From: Candidatus Aminicenantes bacterium UBA4085
GTDB lineage: Bacteria; Acidobacteriota; Aminicenantia; Aminicenantales; UBA4085
Direction of reading: 5' to 3'
DNA: 34,085 nt
NCBI GenBank assembly: GCA_002383325.1
Contig: DFYJ01000093.1
Location: forward strand, 597-34,681
Part shown: positions 7,539-14,548 of the stretch, in pieces
Layout: each line of letters opens with the position of its first letter
Position numbering within the stretch: position 1 is the stretch's first letter
Notes under the pieces: generated by a model
Database searches by the model: none
Seen by the model: only the letters and a program-made list of their open reading frames with translations
What the model was told of the DNA's origin: nothing
Made by a program: the position numbers and the translations under genes

Positions 7539-8921
7539 CTATGATTTTCCCCGGGCGGAACGGCCGTCCCGCTCGGGCCGGCGGATCCCCAGCCTCTTCA
7601 TCCGCCGGAACAGCGTCGTCTTATGAATCCCCAGGTCCCTCGCCGCAGCCGTCCGGCTGAAGCCATGCCGCTCGAGAGCGGAACGGATGGCCCGGGCGTC
7701 GAGATCGTCGTGGGCGGAACGGATGCCCGGACCTGTCCAGGTCCGGCCGGCCGCCGTCAGCTCTTCGGGCAGATGCTCGAGACCGATGGCCCCCTCCCGG
7801 CAGAGAATGAAGGAGCGCTCGATGACGTTCTCCAGCTCGCGGATGTTGCCGGGCCAGTCATGGCCCAGCAGGAGCGAGAGGGCTTCCGGCGCGATCCCCG
7901 ACACGTGTTTGGCCTGGAGCCGGTTGAACTGTTCTATGAACTCCCGGACAAGCAGCGGGATGTCCTCCTTGCGGCGGCGGAGCGGAGGCAGCTCGAGGCG
8001 GATCACATTCAGGCGGTAGTAGAGATCGTCCCGGAACTCCCCTCGCCGCATCAGCTCGGCCAGATCCCTGTGCGTGGCGGCGATAATCCGGACATCGGCC
8101 TTCTCCGAACGGGTCGAGCCCAGGGGCTCATAAACCCGGTCCTGGAGGAAGCGCAGCAGGCGGACCTGCAGGGCGGGACTGACATCCCCGATCTCGTCGA
8201 GGAAGAGCGTTCCGCCCTTGGCCTGGGCGAAGCGGCCCGGCTTGTCCCGGTCGGCCCCAGTGAAGGCCCCGGCTTTGTAGCCGAACAATTCGGATTCGAG
8301 AAGCGTGTCGGGGAAAGCCCCGCAGTTCACGGCCGTGAACGGCCCCCGGTTGCGCGGGCTGAGCCCATGGATCGTCCGCGCGGCCAGCTCCTTGCCGGTC
8401 CCGGTCTCGCCCAGCAACAAGACGGTGCTCGGGCTCGAGGCCACGGCCGGCAGGACGTCAAAAACCCGCTGCATCAGCGGGCTGCGGCTGCGCAAATCGC
8501 CGGCCCGATACTTGTCCTCCAGCTCCGAGCGCAAAGCCTCCACCTCGGACAGGTCGCGGAAGGTCTCGGCCCCGCCCTCCACCCGGCCGACCGGGCCGCG
8601 CAAGACGGCCGTGGATAGGCTGATCGGGATCCGGGCTCCGCGGGCATCGATGATATAGCCCGACTTGCCGATGATGTCGCGGCCGGTTTTCAGCGTCCGC
8701 CGCAGGGCGCAGTCCGCCGCGCACATGCTGGACCGGAAAACTTCCGAGCAGAGACGTCCCAGCGCCTCCCGGCGGGGAATCCCCGTGATCTTCTCCGCCG
8801 CCCGATTGAAGGACGTGATGCGCCAGTCCGCGTCGACCGTGAAGACTCCGTCCGAAATGCTTTCGAGGATCGCCTCGGTCGGATGCCGGACGGGGGCCCG
8901 GGAAGACGCGGATTTCGACAT
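7539..8921 (-). CDS. Sigma-54-dependent activator, PAS-AAA+-Fis HTH
   Basis: A 460-residue enhancer-binding protein. An N-terminal PAS domain (about 15-125) contains Cys 58, 67 and 71 (SSMCAADCALRRTL), a Cys-rich insert seen in related activators that may sense redox state or bind a metal. The AAA+ domain (about 145-385) has Walker A GETGTGKE at 171-178, the sigma-54 contact loop GAFTGA at 218-223, Walker B LDEIGD at 241-246 and WPGNIRELENV. A Fis-type helix-turn-helix (about 405-447: ARAIRSALERHGFSRTAAA) ends the protein. Start chosen at ATG 8921 with AAGGAGG 10 nt upstream; ATG 8930 and GTG 8987 are in-frame alternatives. It has no receiver domain, so it is not a classic two-component regulator. 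It most likely drives the promoter at 7388-7403. Confidence 0.93.
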   Translation of the reverse strand: MSKSASSRAPVRHPTEAILESISDGVFTVDADWRITSFNRAAEKITGIPRREALGRLCSEVFRSSMCAADCALRRTLKTGRDIIGKSGYIIDARGARIPISLSTAVLRGPVGRVEGGAETFRDLSEVEALRSELEDKYRAGDLRSRSPLMQRVFDVLPAVASSPSTVLLLGETGTGKELAARTIHGLSPRNRGPFTAVNCGAFPDTLLESELFGYKAGAFTGADRDKPGRFAQAKGGTLFLDEIGDVSPALQVRLLRFLQDRVYEPLGSTRSEKADVRIIAATHRDLAELMRRGEFRDDLYYRLNVIRLELPPLRRRKEDIPLLVREFIEQFNRLQAKHVSGIAPEALSLLLGHDWPGNIRELENVIERSFILCREGAIGLEHLPEELTAAGRTWTGPGIRSAHDDLDARAIRSALERHGFSRTAAARDLGIHKTTLFRRMKRLGIRRPERDGRSARGKS

Positions 8922-8987
8922 CCCGCTCATCCCTCCTTTCTCCTCGGCGCGGCGCCGCGGTCGGCCGTCCTTCCGGGAGCTTTCCAC

Positions 8988-10175
8988 TCAGGCCTTGTCC
9001 AGCGCTTGCTCGAAGTCAGCCCGCAGGTCCGCAACATCCTCGCAGCCGGCCGAGAAGCGGATCAGATCGTCCGTGACGCCGGCCTTCCGGCGGTCCTCGC
9101 CGGGCACGCCGGCGTGGGTCATGCTGGCCGGGTGCTGGATCAGGGACTCGATCCCGCCCAGTGAGACGGCCAGGGCGGACAGCCGGACGGCATCGATCAT
9201 CCGGCGCCCGGCCTCGAAGCCGCCCTTGAGTCCGAAGGATATCAGCGAGCCGAAGCCCCTCATCTGGCGCGCGGCCAGGGCATGCTGGGGGTGGCTGGGC
9301 AGGCCGGGATAGCGGACCCAGGCCACCTTGGGGTGGGCTTCCAGGAAGCGGGCCAGGACAGCGGCATTCTCTTGGCTGCGTTCGACTCGCAAGACCAGCG
9401 TCTTGACGCCCCGCAGGACCAGCCAGGCCTGGTGCGGATCCATCGTTCCGCCGTGGAGGCGAAGGACCTTCCGCAGGCGCAGGAAGCGCTCTTCCGTCTT
9501 GGCCACCAGGATGCCGCCGACGACGTCGCTGTGCCCGTTGAGGAACTTGGTCAGACTGTGCAGGACGACGTCGGCGCCCAGGTCCAGGGGATTCTGCAGA
9601 ACGGGGCTGGCGAAGGTGTTGTCCACGACCATGGTCAGGCCGCGCTCCCGGCTCAGCCCGGCGCAGGCAGCCAGGTCGCTTATCGCCATGGTCGGGTTGG
9701 CCGGCGTCTCGACGAAGAGAAGCTTCGTCTCGGGGCGAAGCCGGCTCCGCACGGCTTCGAGGTCGGAGGTGTCGACAAAGTCGCAGGCGATGCCGAAGCG
9801 GGCGAACTCCGTCTCCATGAGCGTGCGGGACGGGCCGTAGACCGCGTCGGTGCCGATCATGTGGTCGCCGCGGCCGAGGAAGGCCATATAGGCGACCGTC
9901 ACAGCGGCCATGCCGGAGGATGTTCCCAGCCCGCCGAAGCCGTGCTCCAGCCCGGCCACGGCGTCCTCCAGGGCCCGCACGGTCGGATTGCCGAGGCGGG
10001 TGTAGATGTAACCCTCCTCGGTCCCGGCGAAGCGGGCCGCGCCCTGGGCGGCATCCTTGAAGGCGAAGGTCGAGGACTGGTAGATGGGCATGGACACGCC
10101 GCCGAAGAGCGGATCGGGGCCGTGCCCGGCGTGGATGGCGCGGGTCGAGAGGCCGTGCTTGTCGTCGGACTTCAC
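8988..10175 (-). CDS. PLP-dependent Cys/Met-metabolism enzyme, methionine gamma-lyase-like
   Basis: A 395-residue fold-type I PLP enzyme of the cystathionine gamma-synthase/gamma-lyase/methionine gamma-lyase family. Motifs: YTRLGNPT (58-65) for cofactor phosphate binding by the neighbouring subunit, SSGMAA (86-91), VVDNTF (183-188) and the Schiff-base lysine K210 in LHSLTKFLNGHSD. The C-terminal run AGRRMIDAVRLSALAVSLGG and SLIQHPASMTHAGV is closest, from memory, to methionine gamma-lyases. The catalytic-loop cysteine of classical methionine gamma-lyase (YGC) is replaced here (YGP), so cystathionine gamma-lyase or another gamma-eliminating activity is possible. Start GTG 10175 has GGGGAG 8 nt upstream. 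It lies 14 nt after the CGGC gene and just before the sigma-54 activator gene. Confidence 0.9.
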   Translation of the reverse strand: MKSDDKHGLSTRAIHAGHGPDPLFGGVSMPIYQSSTFAFKDAAQGAARFAGTEEGYIYTRLGNPTVRALEDAVAGLEHGFGGLGTSSGMAAVTVAYMAFLGRGDHMIGTDAVYGPSRTLMETEFARFGIACDFVDTSDLEAVRSRLRPETKLLFVETPANPTMAISDLAACAGLSRERGLTMVVDNTFASPVLQNPLDLGADVVLHSLTKFLNGHSDVVGGILVAKTEERFLRLRKVLRLHGGTMDPHQAWLVLRGVKTLVLRVERSQENAAVLARFLEAHPKVAWVRYPGLPSHPQHALAARQMRGFGSLISFGLKGGFEAGRRMIDAVRLSALAVSLGGIESLIQHPASMTHAGVPGEDRRKAGVTDDLIRFSAGCEDVADLRADFEQALDKA

Positions 10176-10189
10176 GATGGCAGCTCCCC

Positions 10190-10633
10190 TCAGTTGTAGG
10201 CTTCCATGATCTCCCGGCTCTCGGCCAGGAGATGCCCCGCCACGGCTTCCATGTCGGCCGTCTTCCAGAAGGACAGCTTCTCGTGGGCCGTCAGGTACTT
10301 GAGCGGGATGGGGTGGGTGCCGACGACCACGGGCAGGCCGTACTTCGTTTCGATGAACTCTTTGAATTTTCGCAGGTTCGGACAGGGGGGATAGCCGACC
10401 ACAAGGCCCGTGGCCAGGTGAATGATCTCGGCTCCGTTCTTCTTCATCTCCTCGGGCACGTACTCGATGTTCCCGCCGGGGCAGCCCCCGCAATAGGAAT
10501 AGCCGACGATCTCCACGGGCTCCTCCTTGGGGTAGCGGGCGAAAGCGCCCACCCGTTCCCGCAGGGCCCGGAAGCACTTGCCGCCGCCGCAGCTCTGGTA
10601 GCGGCCGCAGATGATGATGCCGATCTTGGTCAT
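10190..10633 (-). CDS. CGGC-domain putative metal-binding protein
   Basis: A 147-residue cytosolic protein with the CGGC-domain layout: IGIIICGRYQSCGGGKCF near the N-terminus (Cys 9, 15, 20), the name-giving YCGGCPGGN (Cys 48, 51), then PPCPN and a GTHPIP segment. The family is presumed to bind metal because of its conserved Cys and His residues; no reaction is established to my knowledge. ATG 10633 follows AAGGAG at 8 nt. It is the first gene of a short operon with the PLP enzyme and the sigma-54 activator. The link to metal and sulfur chemistry is inference. Confidence 0.88.
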   Translation of the reverse strand: MTKIGIIICGRYQSCGGGKCFRALRERVGAFARYPKEEPVEIVGYSYCGGCPGGNIEYVPEEMKKNGAEIIHLATGLVVGYPPCPNLRKFKEFIETKYGLPVVVGTHPIPLKYLTAHEKLSFWKTADMEAVAGHLLAESREIMEAYN

Positions 10634-10734
10634 TGGGACGTCTCCTTGGCTCTAGATGAGAACGCCTCCCGATCGAAGCGGAGGCCGCGAGGGCGAGGAT
10701 CCGGCAGAGGCGCCGGACGATCTAAGACGCAGGA

Positions 10735-10763
10735 ATCTTATCGGCCGGATTTCGTGCTGTCAA
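10735..10763 (-). promoter_or_regulatory. Sigma-70 promoter for the CGGC/PLP/activator operon
   Basis: Minus strand TTGACA (10763-10758), 17-nt spacer, TAAGAT (10740-10735). The expected start is near 10728, leaving a leader of about 95 nt before ATG 10633. The promoter points into the CGGC gene and probably also supplies the PLP enzyme and the sigma-54 activator. Confidence 0.75.
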
Positions 10764-10886
10764 GCCGGCGGCCCGAACCGTCCGGGACGGGCCCAGGCGA
10801 TCTTCCTCCCCCATGATCCAAGCGGAAAGACTCATGCGGGCTGAAGCCGGGAATGATCAGGCCGGCTTGACGCCGCGACTCCCCTC

Positions 10887-10914
10887 TTGACAAGCGCAAA
10901 ACGGGATGTATAAT
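10887..10914 (+). promoter_or_regulatory. Consensus sigma-70 promoter for the ABC-exporter operon
   Basis: TTGACA (10887-10892), 16-nt spacer, TATAAT (10909-10914): both hexamers match the consensus exactly. The expected start is near 10921, inside the operator that follows, which fits a strong promoter held down by a repressor. Confidence 0.85.
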
Positions 10915-10915
10915 A

Positions 10916-10938
10916 CAAACAGGTTTGCATTACAAACC
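10916..10938. promoter_or_regulatory. Inverted-repeat operator overlapping the transcription start
   Basis: Three CAAAC/GTTTG half-sites directly after the -10 box: CAAAC (10916-10920), GGTTTG (10922-10927), CAAACC (10933-10938). The pair GGTTTG-CATTA-CAAACC has perfect 6-bp arms, and CAAAC-AG-GTTTG forms a second, closer pair. The position is ideal for repression, most likely by the winged-helix protein encoded in the same operon. Confidence 0.65.
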
Positions 10939-10959
10939 ACATTCGAGAAGGATACGAAC

Positions 10960-11595
10960 ATGAACGACGACCTCAAAGCCATCGAGCGGCGGACGGTGCG
11001 CAGCTTCTACGACGACGGGCTGTTCGAGATAGCTCTGGGGGCGATCCTCCTGCTTCTGGGCGGCTATTTCTTCGGCGAGATCGCCCTGCCGAAGACATCC
11101 CTGGTCCGCTCCTTCCTCAGCTCCGCCTTCGTCCTGGTCATCCTCTTTGCCGGGCTCCTGATCAACAAGATTCTCCGCTTCCTCAAGAACCGCATCACCT
11201 ACCCCCGGGCCGGCTATGTCTCCTTCCGCAAAGAAAGGAATCCCAAGCGGCGGTGGATCGCGGGCATCTACGGCGCCCTCATCGGGGCCTCGTTTCCCTT
11301 TCTCATGAGCTTTGTCCCCTCCTTCAGGGACATGCTGCCGGCGGTCAACGGGCTCCTGTTCGGCGTCGTCTTCCTCCTGCTGGCCAACAAGAGCGGGATG
11401 TCCCGCTATTACGTCCTCTCGTTCGTCTCCGTCGCCATCGGAATCGCCCTGGCCGCGGCCGGGATCGGCGACATACGCGGCATCAGCCTTTATTACGCCC
11501 TGTTCGGCGCCGCCATGACCCTCAGCGGCCTGGCCGCCCTGATCGTCTTCCTGCGCAAGAACAAGCGCGCGGCGGAGACCGTCGATGAGCCCTGA
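10960..11595 (+). CDS. Integral membrane protein of unknown function
   Basis: A 211-residue protein. It has a short cytosolic start (MNDDLKAIERRTVRSFYDDG) and about six hydrophobic segments, among them FEIALGAILLLLGGYFF, FLSSAFVLVILFAGLLI, IAGIYGALIGASFPFLM, GLLFGVVFLLLA, YVLSFVSVAIGIALAAAGIG and YYALFGAAMTLSGLAALIVF, and it ends in a charged tail. ATG 10960 is chosen because GAAGG is 8 nt upstream; an upstream in-frame ATG at 10906 lies inside the -10 box. I do not recognise a named family. It overlaps the regulator gene by 11 nt, and its place at the head of an ABC-2 exporter operon suggests a partner or target in the same membrane process. Confidence 0.85.
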   Translation: MNDDLKAIERRTVRSFYDDGLFEIALGAILLLLGGYFFGEIALPKTSLVRSFLSSAFVLVILFAGLLINKILRFLKNRITYPRAGYVSFRKERNPKRRWIAGIYGALIGASFPFLMSFVPSFRDMLPAVNGLLFGVVFLLLANKSGMSRYYVLSFVSVAIGIALAAAGIGDIRGISLYYALFGAAMTLSGLAALIVFLRKNKRAAETVDEP

Positions 11596-11887
11596 CCTGC
11601 GCGGCCTGGCCGACCTTGACCGGGTTATCCACGAGCCGGCCCGCCTGGTCATCGCCACCATCCTGTCGATAGCCGAGAGCGCCGACTTCCTCTACCTCCA
11701 GCGCGAGACGGGCCTGACCAAGGGCAACCTGTCCTTCCATCTGACCAAGCTGGAGGAAGCCGGCTACGCGGCCATCGAGAAGACCTATAAGGGCAAGGTC
11801 CCCCTGACCCTGGTCCGCCTGACGCCGACCGGCCTCAAGGCCTACAAGGATTACCGGGCCCGGGTCAAAACGCTGTTCGAGAAGTAG
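11585..11887 (+). CDS. Winged-helix transcriptional regulator
   Basis: A 100-residue single-domain regulator. The fold is visible as LDRVIHEPARLVIATILS (helix 1), DFLYLQRETGLTKGNLSFHLTKLEEAGY (helix-turn-helix) and KGKVPLTLVRLTPTGLKAY (wing and C-terminal helix), the pattern of the HTH_34/MarR-like winged-helix group that commonly precedes ABC-2 exporter genes. Start ATG 11585 has GGAG 7 nt upstream and overlaps the preceding gene. It is the likely autorepressor acting on 10916-10938. Confidence 0.9.
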   Translation: MSPDLRGLADLDRVIHEPARLVIATILSIAESADFLYLQRETGLTKGNLSFHLTKLEEAGYAAIEKTYKGKVPLTLVRLTPTGLKAYKDYRARVKTLFEK

Positions 11888-11913
11888 CCCTTCCCCTTCG
11901 CAAGGAGTCACCC

Positions 11914-12873
11914 ATGTCCGATATCGTCATCCGCACCCGGGGGCTGGGACGCGACTTCAAGTCCGTCACCGCTCTCGACGACCTGTCCATCGAGGTCCCG
12001 GCCGGGATCGTCTTCGGCTTCCTCGGTCCCAACGGGGCCGGCAAGACCACGACCATCCGCCTCCTGCTCGGGCTTCTCGAGCCGACCCGCGGCCGGGCTG
12101 AGGTCCTGGGCTTCGACACCCGGACCGCGGCCTCCCGCATCCGGGCCTCCAGCGGCGCCCTCCTGGAGCACACCGGACTCTACGAGCGCCTGAGCGCCGC
12201 CGATAACCTGGAGTTCCAGGGCCGCATCGCCCGCATGTCCGCGCCCGAGCGGGCCGCCCGCGGCCGCGAGCTCCTGACCCACTTCGGGCTCTGGGAGCGG
12301 CGCCTCGAGCCGGCCGGCAAGTGGAGCCGCGGCATGAAGCAGAAGCTGGCCGTGGCCCGTGCCCTCCTGGCCCGGCCCCGCCTCATTTTCCTGGACGAGC
12401 CCACGGCCGGGCTCGACCCCGTCGCCGCCGCCTCGCTGCGCGAAGATCTGGCTTCGCTGGCGGCCAAGGAAGGCACGACCGTCTTCCTGACGACCCACAA
12501 CCTGGACGAGGCCGAGCGCCTCTGCCGCCGGGTGGCCGTCATTCGGGCCGGCCGGCTGCTGGCCGAAGGCCCGGTGGAGGAGCTGCGGCGGGGCGGCGCC
12601 GACGCGGCCGTCGAGATCCGGGGCCGCGGTTTCAGTGCGGAGATGATCGGACGCCTGCGCGCCCTTCCGGGCGTCAAGGAGGTTTCCGAGGAAACCGGGG
12701 GGCTGGTGATCACCTGGACGGGCGAAGCCCGCGGATCGGAGGCTGTCCGCGTCCTGGTCGAAGGCGGTGCGTCGGTCGATGAAGTCCTCAGCCGCCGGCC
12801 TACGTTCGAGGACGCCTTCCTGAGGCTGGTCAAGGACGAGACAACGGAGGAAAGCCGATGCTGCGCGATGTGA
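11914..12873 (+). CDS. ABC-2 type exporter ATP-binding subunit
   Basis: A 319-residue ABC ATPase. Walker A GPNGAGKT at 38-45, signature SRGMKQK at 138-144 (R in place of the usual G at the second position), Walker B LIFLDEP at 157-163, D-loop GLDP, and switch His in TTHNLDEAE. The C-terminal 90 residues form the extra domain common in drug- or lipid-type ABC-2 exporters. ATG 11914 follows AAGGAG. It overlaps the permease gene by 16 nt. The substrate is unknown. Confidence 0.95.
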   Translation: MSDIVIRTRGLGRDFKSVTALDDLSIEVPAGIVFGFLGPNGAGKTTTIRLLLGLLEPTRGRAEVLGFDTRTAASRIRASSGALLEHTGLYERLSAADNLEFQGRIARMSAPERAARGRELLTHFGLWERRLEPAGKWSRGMKQKLAVARALLARPRLIFLDEPTAGLDPVAAASLREDLASLAAKEGTTVFLTTHNLDEAERLCRRVAVIRAGRLLAEGPVEELRRGGADAAVEIRGRGFSAEMIGRLRALPGVKEVSEETGGLVITWTGEARGSEAVRVLVEGGASVDEVLSRRPTFEDAFLRLVKDETTEESRCCAM

Positions 12874-13592
12874 CGTCCGTTCTTTGGAAAGAGTTCAAGG
12901 AGCTACTCGGCCAGAAGGGCCGCTTCAAGGGCGGCAAGACCGGTATGATCATCTTCCTGGCCGTGTTCGGCATTCTGATGCCGCTGCAGAACGGCCCGGC
13001 TTGGATCTCCTCTCCCTTCGCGATGCTCTACTGGGCCTGGATCCCGATCCTGCTGGCCAGCGGGGTCGTCGCCGACGCCTTCGCCGGCGAGAGGGAGCGG
13101 CACACTTTGGAGACGCTGCTCGCCAGCCGGCTGCCCGACCGGGCGATCCTGGCAGGCAAGATCGGAGCCGCGGTCCTTTACGGCTGGGGCTTGACCATGA
13201 TCTGCGTCCTGGCCGGGGCGGTCGCCCTGACCGTGGTTCACGGCCACGGCAAGATCCTCTTCTTTCCCTGGCCCATCTTCGCCGGCATCGTCGGCGCAAC
13301 CCTGCTGGTGGCCCTCTTCGGCTCGGCCCTTGGTGTGATGATCTCGCTGCGGGCGCCGACCGTGCGCCAAGCCCAGCAGGTCTTCAGCGTGGCTTTCCTG
13401 ATCCTGTTCGTGCCGCTGTTCGCCCTGCCGATGCTCCCGCCCTCGGCCAAAACGTGGCTGGCCGGCTTGGCCGGAAAGGCCGACTTCAAGACCATCGGAC
13501 TCGCTGCGGCCGGCGGGCTGGCCGCGGCTGACGTTCTTCTTTTGGTGATCGCGGATAGGCGCTTCCGCCGCGACCGGCTCATTTTGGATTGA
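12858..13592 (+). CDS. ABC-2 type permease subunit
   Basis: A 244-residue polytopic membrane protein. A cytosolic N-terminal helix (VLWKEFKELLGQKGRF) is followed by about six membrane segments and the loop DAFAGERERHTLETLLASRLPDRAI, the coupling region typical of ABC-2 permeases (GERE...TLE.LL). It pairs with the ATPase just upstream to form an exporter, half of which is encoded by each gene. It is the last gene of the operon, convergent with the acetyltransferase gene 18 nt away. Confidence 0.92.
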   Translation: MLRDVTSVLWKEFKELLGQKGRFKGGKTGMIIFLAVFGILMPLQNGPAWISSPFAMLYWAWIPILLASGVVADAFAGERERHTLETLLASRLPDRAILAGKIGAAVLYGWGLTMICVLAGAVALTVVHGHGKILFFPWPIFAGIVGATLLVALFGSALGVMISLRAPTVRQAQQVFSVAFLILFVPLFALPMLPPSAKTWLAGLAGKADFKTIGLAAAGGLAAADVLLLVIADRRFRRDRLILD

Positions 13593-13610
13593 AGCCGCGC
13601 GGGCGGCGCC

Positions 13611-14441
13611 CTAGCGGGGGCGAACCGGGCTTCGTCGCAGGACGTAGTAGGACCGCTCGCCCGAAACGAAGTCGGTCAGGACATAGCCGGCTTCGAAGTA
13701 GCGGAGGAAGGCGGCCCGGACGGCCTTCTGCCAAGTCGCGATCAGGCCCCCCAGGCCCTTCAGGTCCCGGATGGCCCGCGGCACCTCGACCAGCAGCGTC
13801 TTTTCGCGGCGGGAAAAGTCGGGCCGCTTCGGGGCGGCCCGGGGAAAGCTCTGCTCGGGCCGGCGGACGACCACCTTCGGATAGGCCTCAGGGTCGAGCC
13901 TGGGCGGCGCCCCCGCCGCACGGTCGCAGACCCGCTTGGACATCAGGGGCCACTCGACCAGGAGCCGGTCGGTCGGTACTCCCTCCTCCAGGGCCAGCGA
14001 GGGCGCCGGACCATAGAAGTCGTCCAGGTAGGTTCGCCCGGCGGCGCCCAGGGTATGGAGGTTGAGGTTGGCGTTGCGGGCCTGGAGCGGGTCGTAGGTC
14101 CAGGTGATCAGGTTGTAGCCGCGGGCCAGGGCCTCCTCCCGCTGGGCCCACTTGAGCGTCTTGCCCAGTCCGAGTCCCTGGTACTCGGGCAGGACGGCCA
14201 GGTGGTGGGAGTGCTGGATGGTCCGGCCGCGAAACACGGCCGGGTAGGAGTAGACGTACCCGGCCGCCGTGCCGTCGACGAAGGCGCCCAGCAGGATGCC
14301 GCCCATGTGCACCGAGACCTGGAGCTGGTGGGGCGGGGTGATCTCCAGGTCGGACCGGTTCCAGACGCGGCGCTGGATGCCGATGCAGGCCTCGTATTCG
14401 GAGTGAGCGCGGAGCGGGCGGATGCGGATCGTGCTGGCCAT
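13611..14441 (-). CDS. GNAT-superfamily acyltransferase (COG3375-like)
   Basis: A 276-residue cytosolic protein whose N-terminal 150 residues follow the COG3375 GNAT pattern: LEITPPHQLQVSVHMGGILLG, YSYPAVFRGRTIQHSHHLAV, acetyl-CoA-binding LPEYQGLGLGKTLKWAQRE, then NLITWTYDPLQARNANLNL. The C-terminal part (about 165-276) is a second, less conserved domain ending in a strand SGERSYYVLRR. Start ATG 14441 has GGAG 9 nt upstream. The acyl acceptor is unknown. It is transcribed alone, divergent from the FHA gene. Confidence 0.88.
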   Translation of the reverse strand: MASTIRIRPLRAHSEYEACIGIQRRVWNRSDLEITPPHQLQVSVHMGGILLGAFVDGTAAGYVYSYPAVFRGRTIQHSHHLAVLPEYQGLGLGKTLKWAQREEALARGYNLITWTYDPLQARNANLNLHTLGAAGRTYLDDFYGPAPSLALEEGVPTDRLLVEWPLMSKRVCDRAAGAPPRLDPEAYPKVVVRRPEQSFPRAAPKRPDFSRREKTLLVEVPRAIRDLKGLGGLIATWQKAVRAAFLRYFEAGYVLTDFVSGERSYYVLRRSPVRPR

Positions 14442-14492
14442 AGAGCGATTCTCCGCCTGCGGCCCGCCCCTGTCAAATCGTTCCGTCCCAAA

Positions 14493-14521
14493 TTGACAAA
14501 GGACGCCATTGCGGTTAGCAT
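14493..14521 (+). promoter_or_regulatory. Sigma-70 promoter for the FHA/PP2C/kinase operon
   Basis: TTGACA (14493-14498), 17-nt spacer, TAGCAT (14516-14521), 27 nt before ATG 14549, which has GGAGGAGG in front. A mirror-image TGTCAA at 14471-14476 could be the -35 of a promoter facing the acetyltransferase, but its -10 is weak. Confidence 0.7.
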
Positions 14522-14548
14522 GAGCCTACGCTAGCCGGAGGAGGATCG

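Larger units (their letters stand above)
10634..10959. other. 326-bp divergent intergenic region
   Basis: Gap between the CGGC gene (leftward) and the membrane-protein gene (rightward). It holds two outward-facing sigma-70 promoters (10735-10763 minus and 10887-10914 plus) and an inverted-repeat operator near the plus-strand start. The leftward leader is about 95 nt. I see no further coding sequence. Confidence 0.7.

Noticed and set aside
10906..10959. Upstream in-frame ATG for the membrane protein
   Set aside because: The ATG lies in the -10 region of the promoter, before the expected transcription start, so it cannot be in the message.
14471..14476. TGTCAA as -35 of a promoter for the acetyltransferase gene
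   Set aside because: The matching -10 (GAGAAT) would start transcription at the ATG although a ribosome site precedes it; the match is weak and may be chance.
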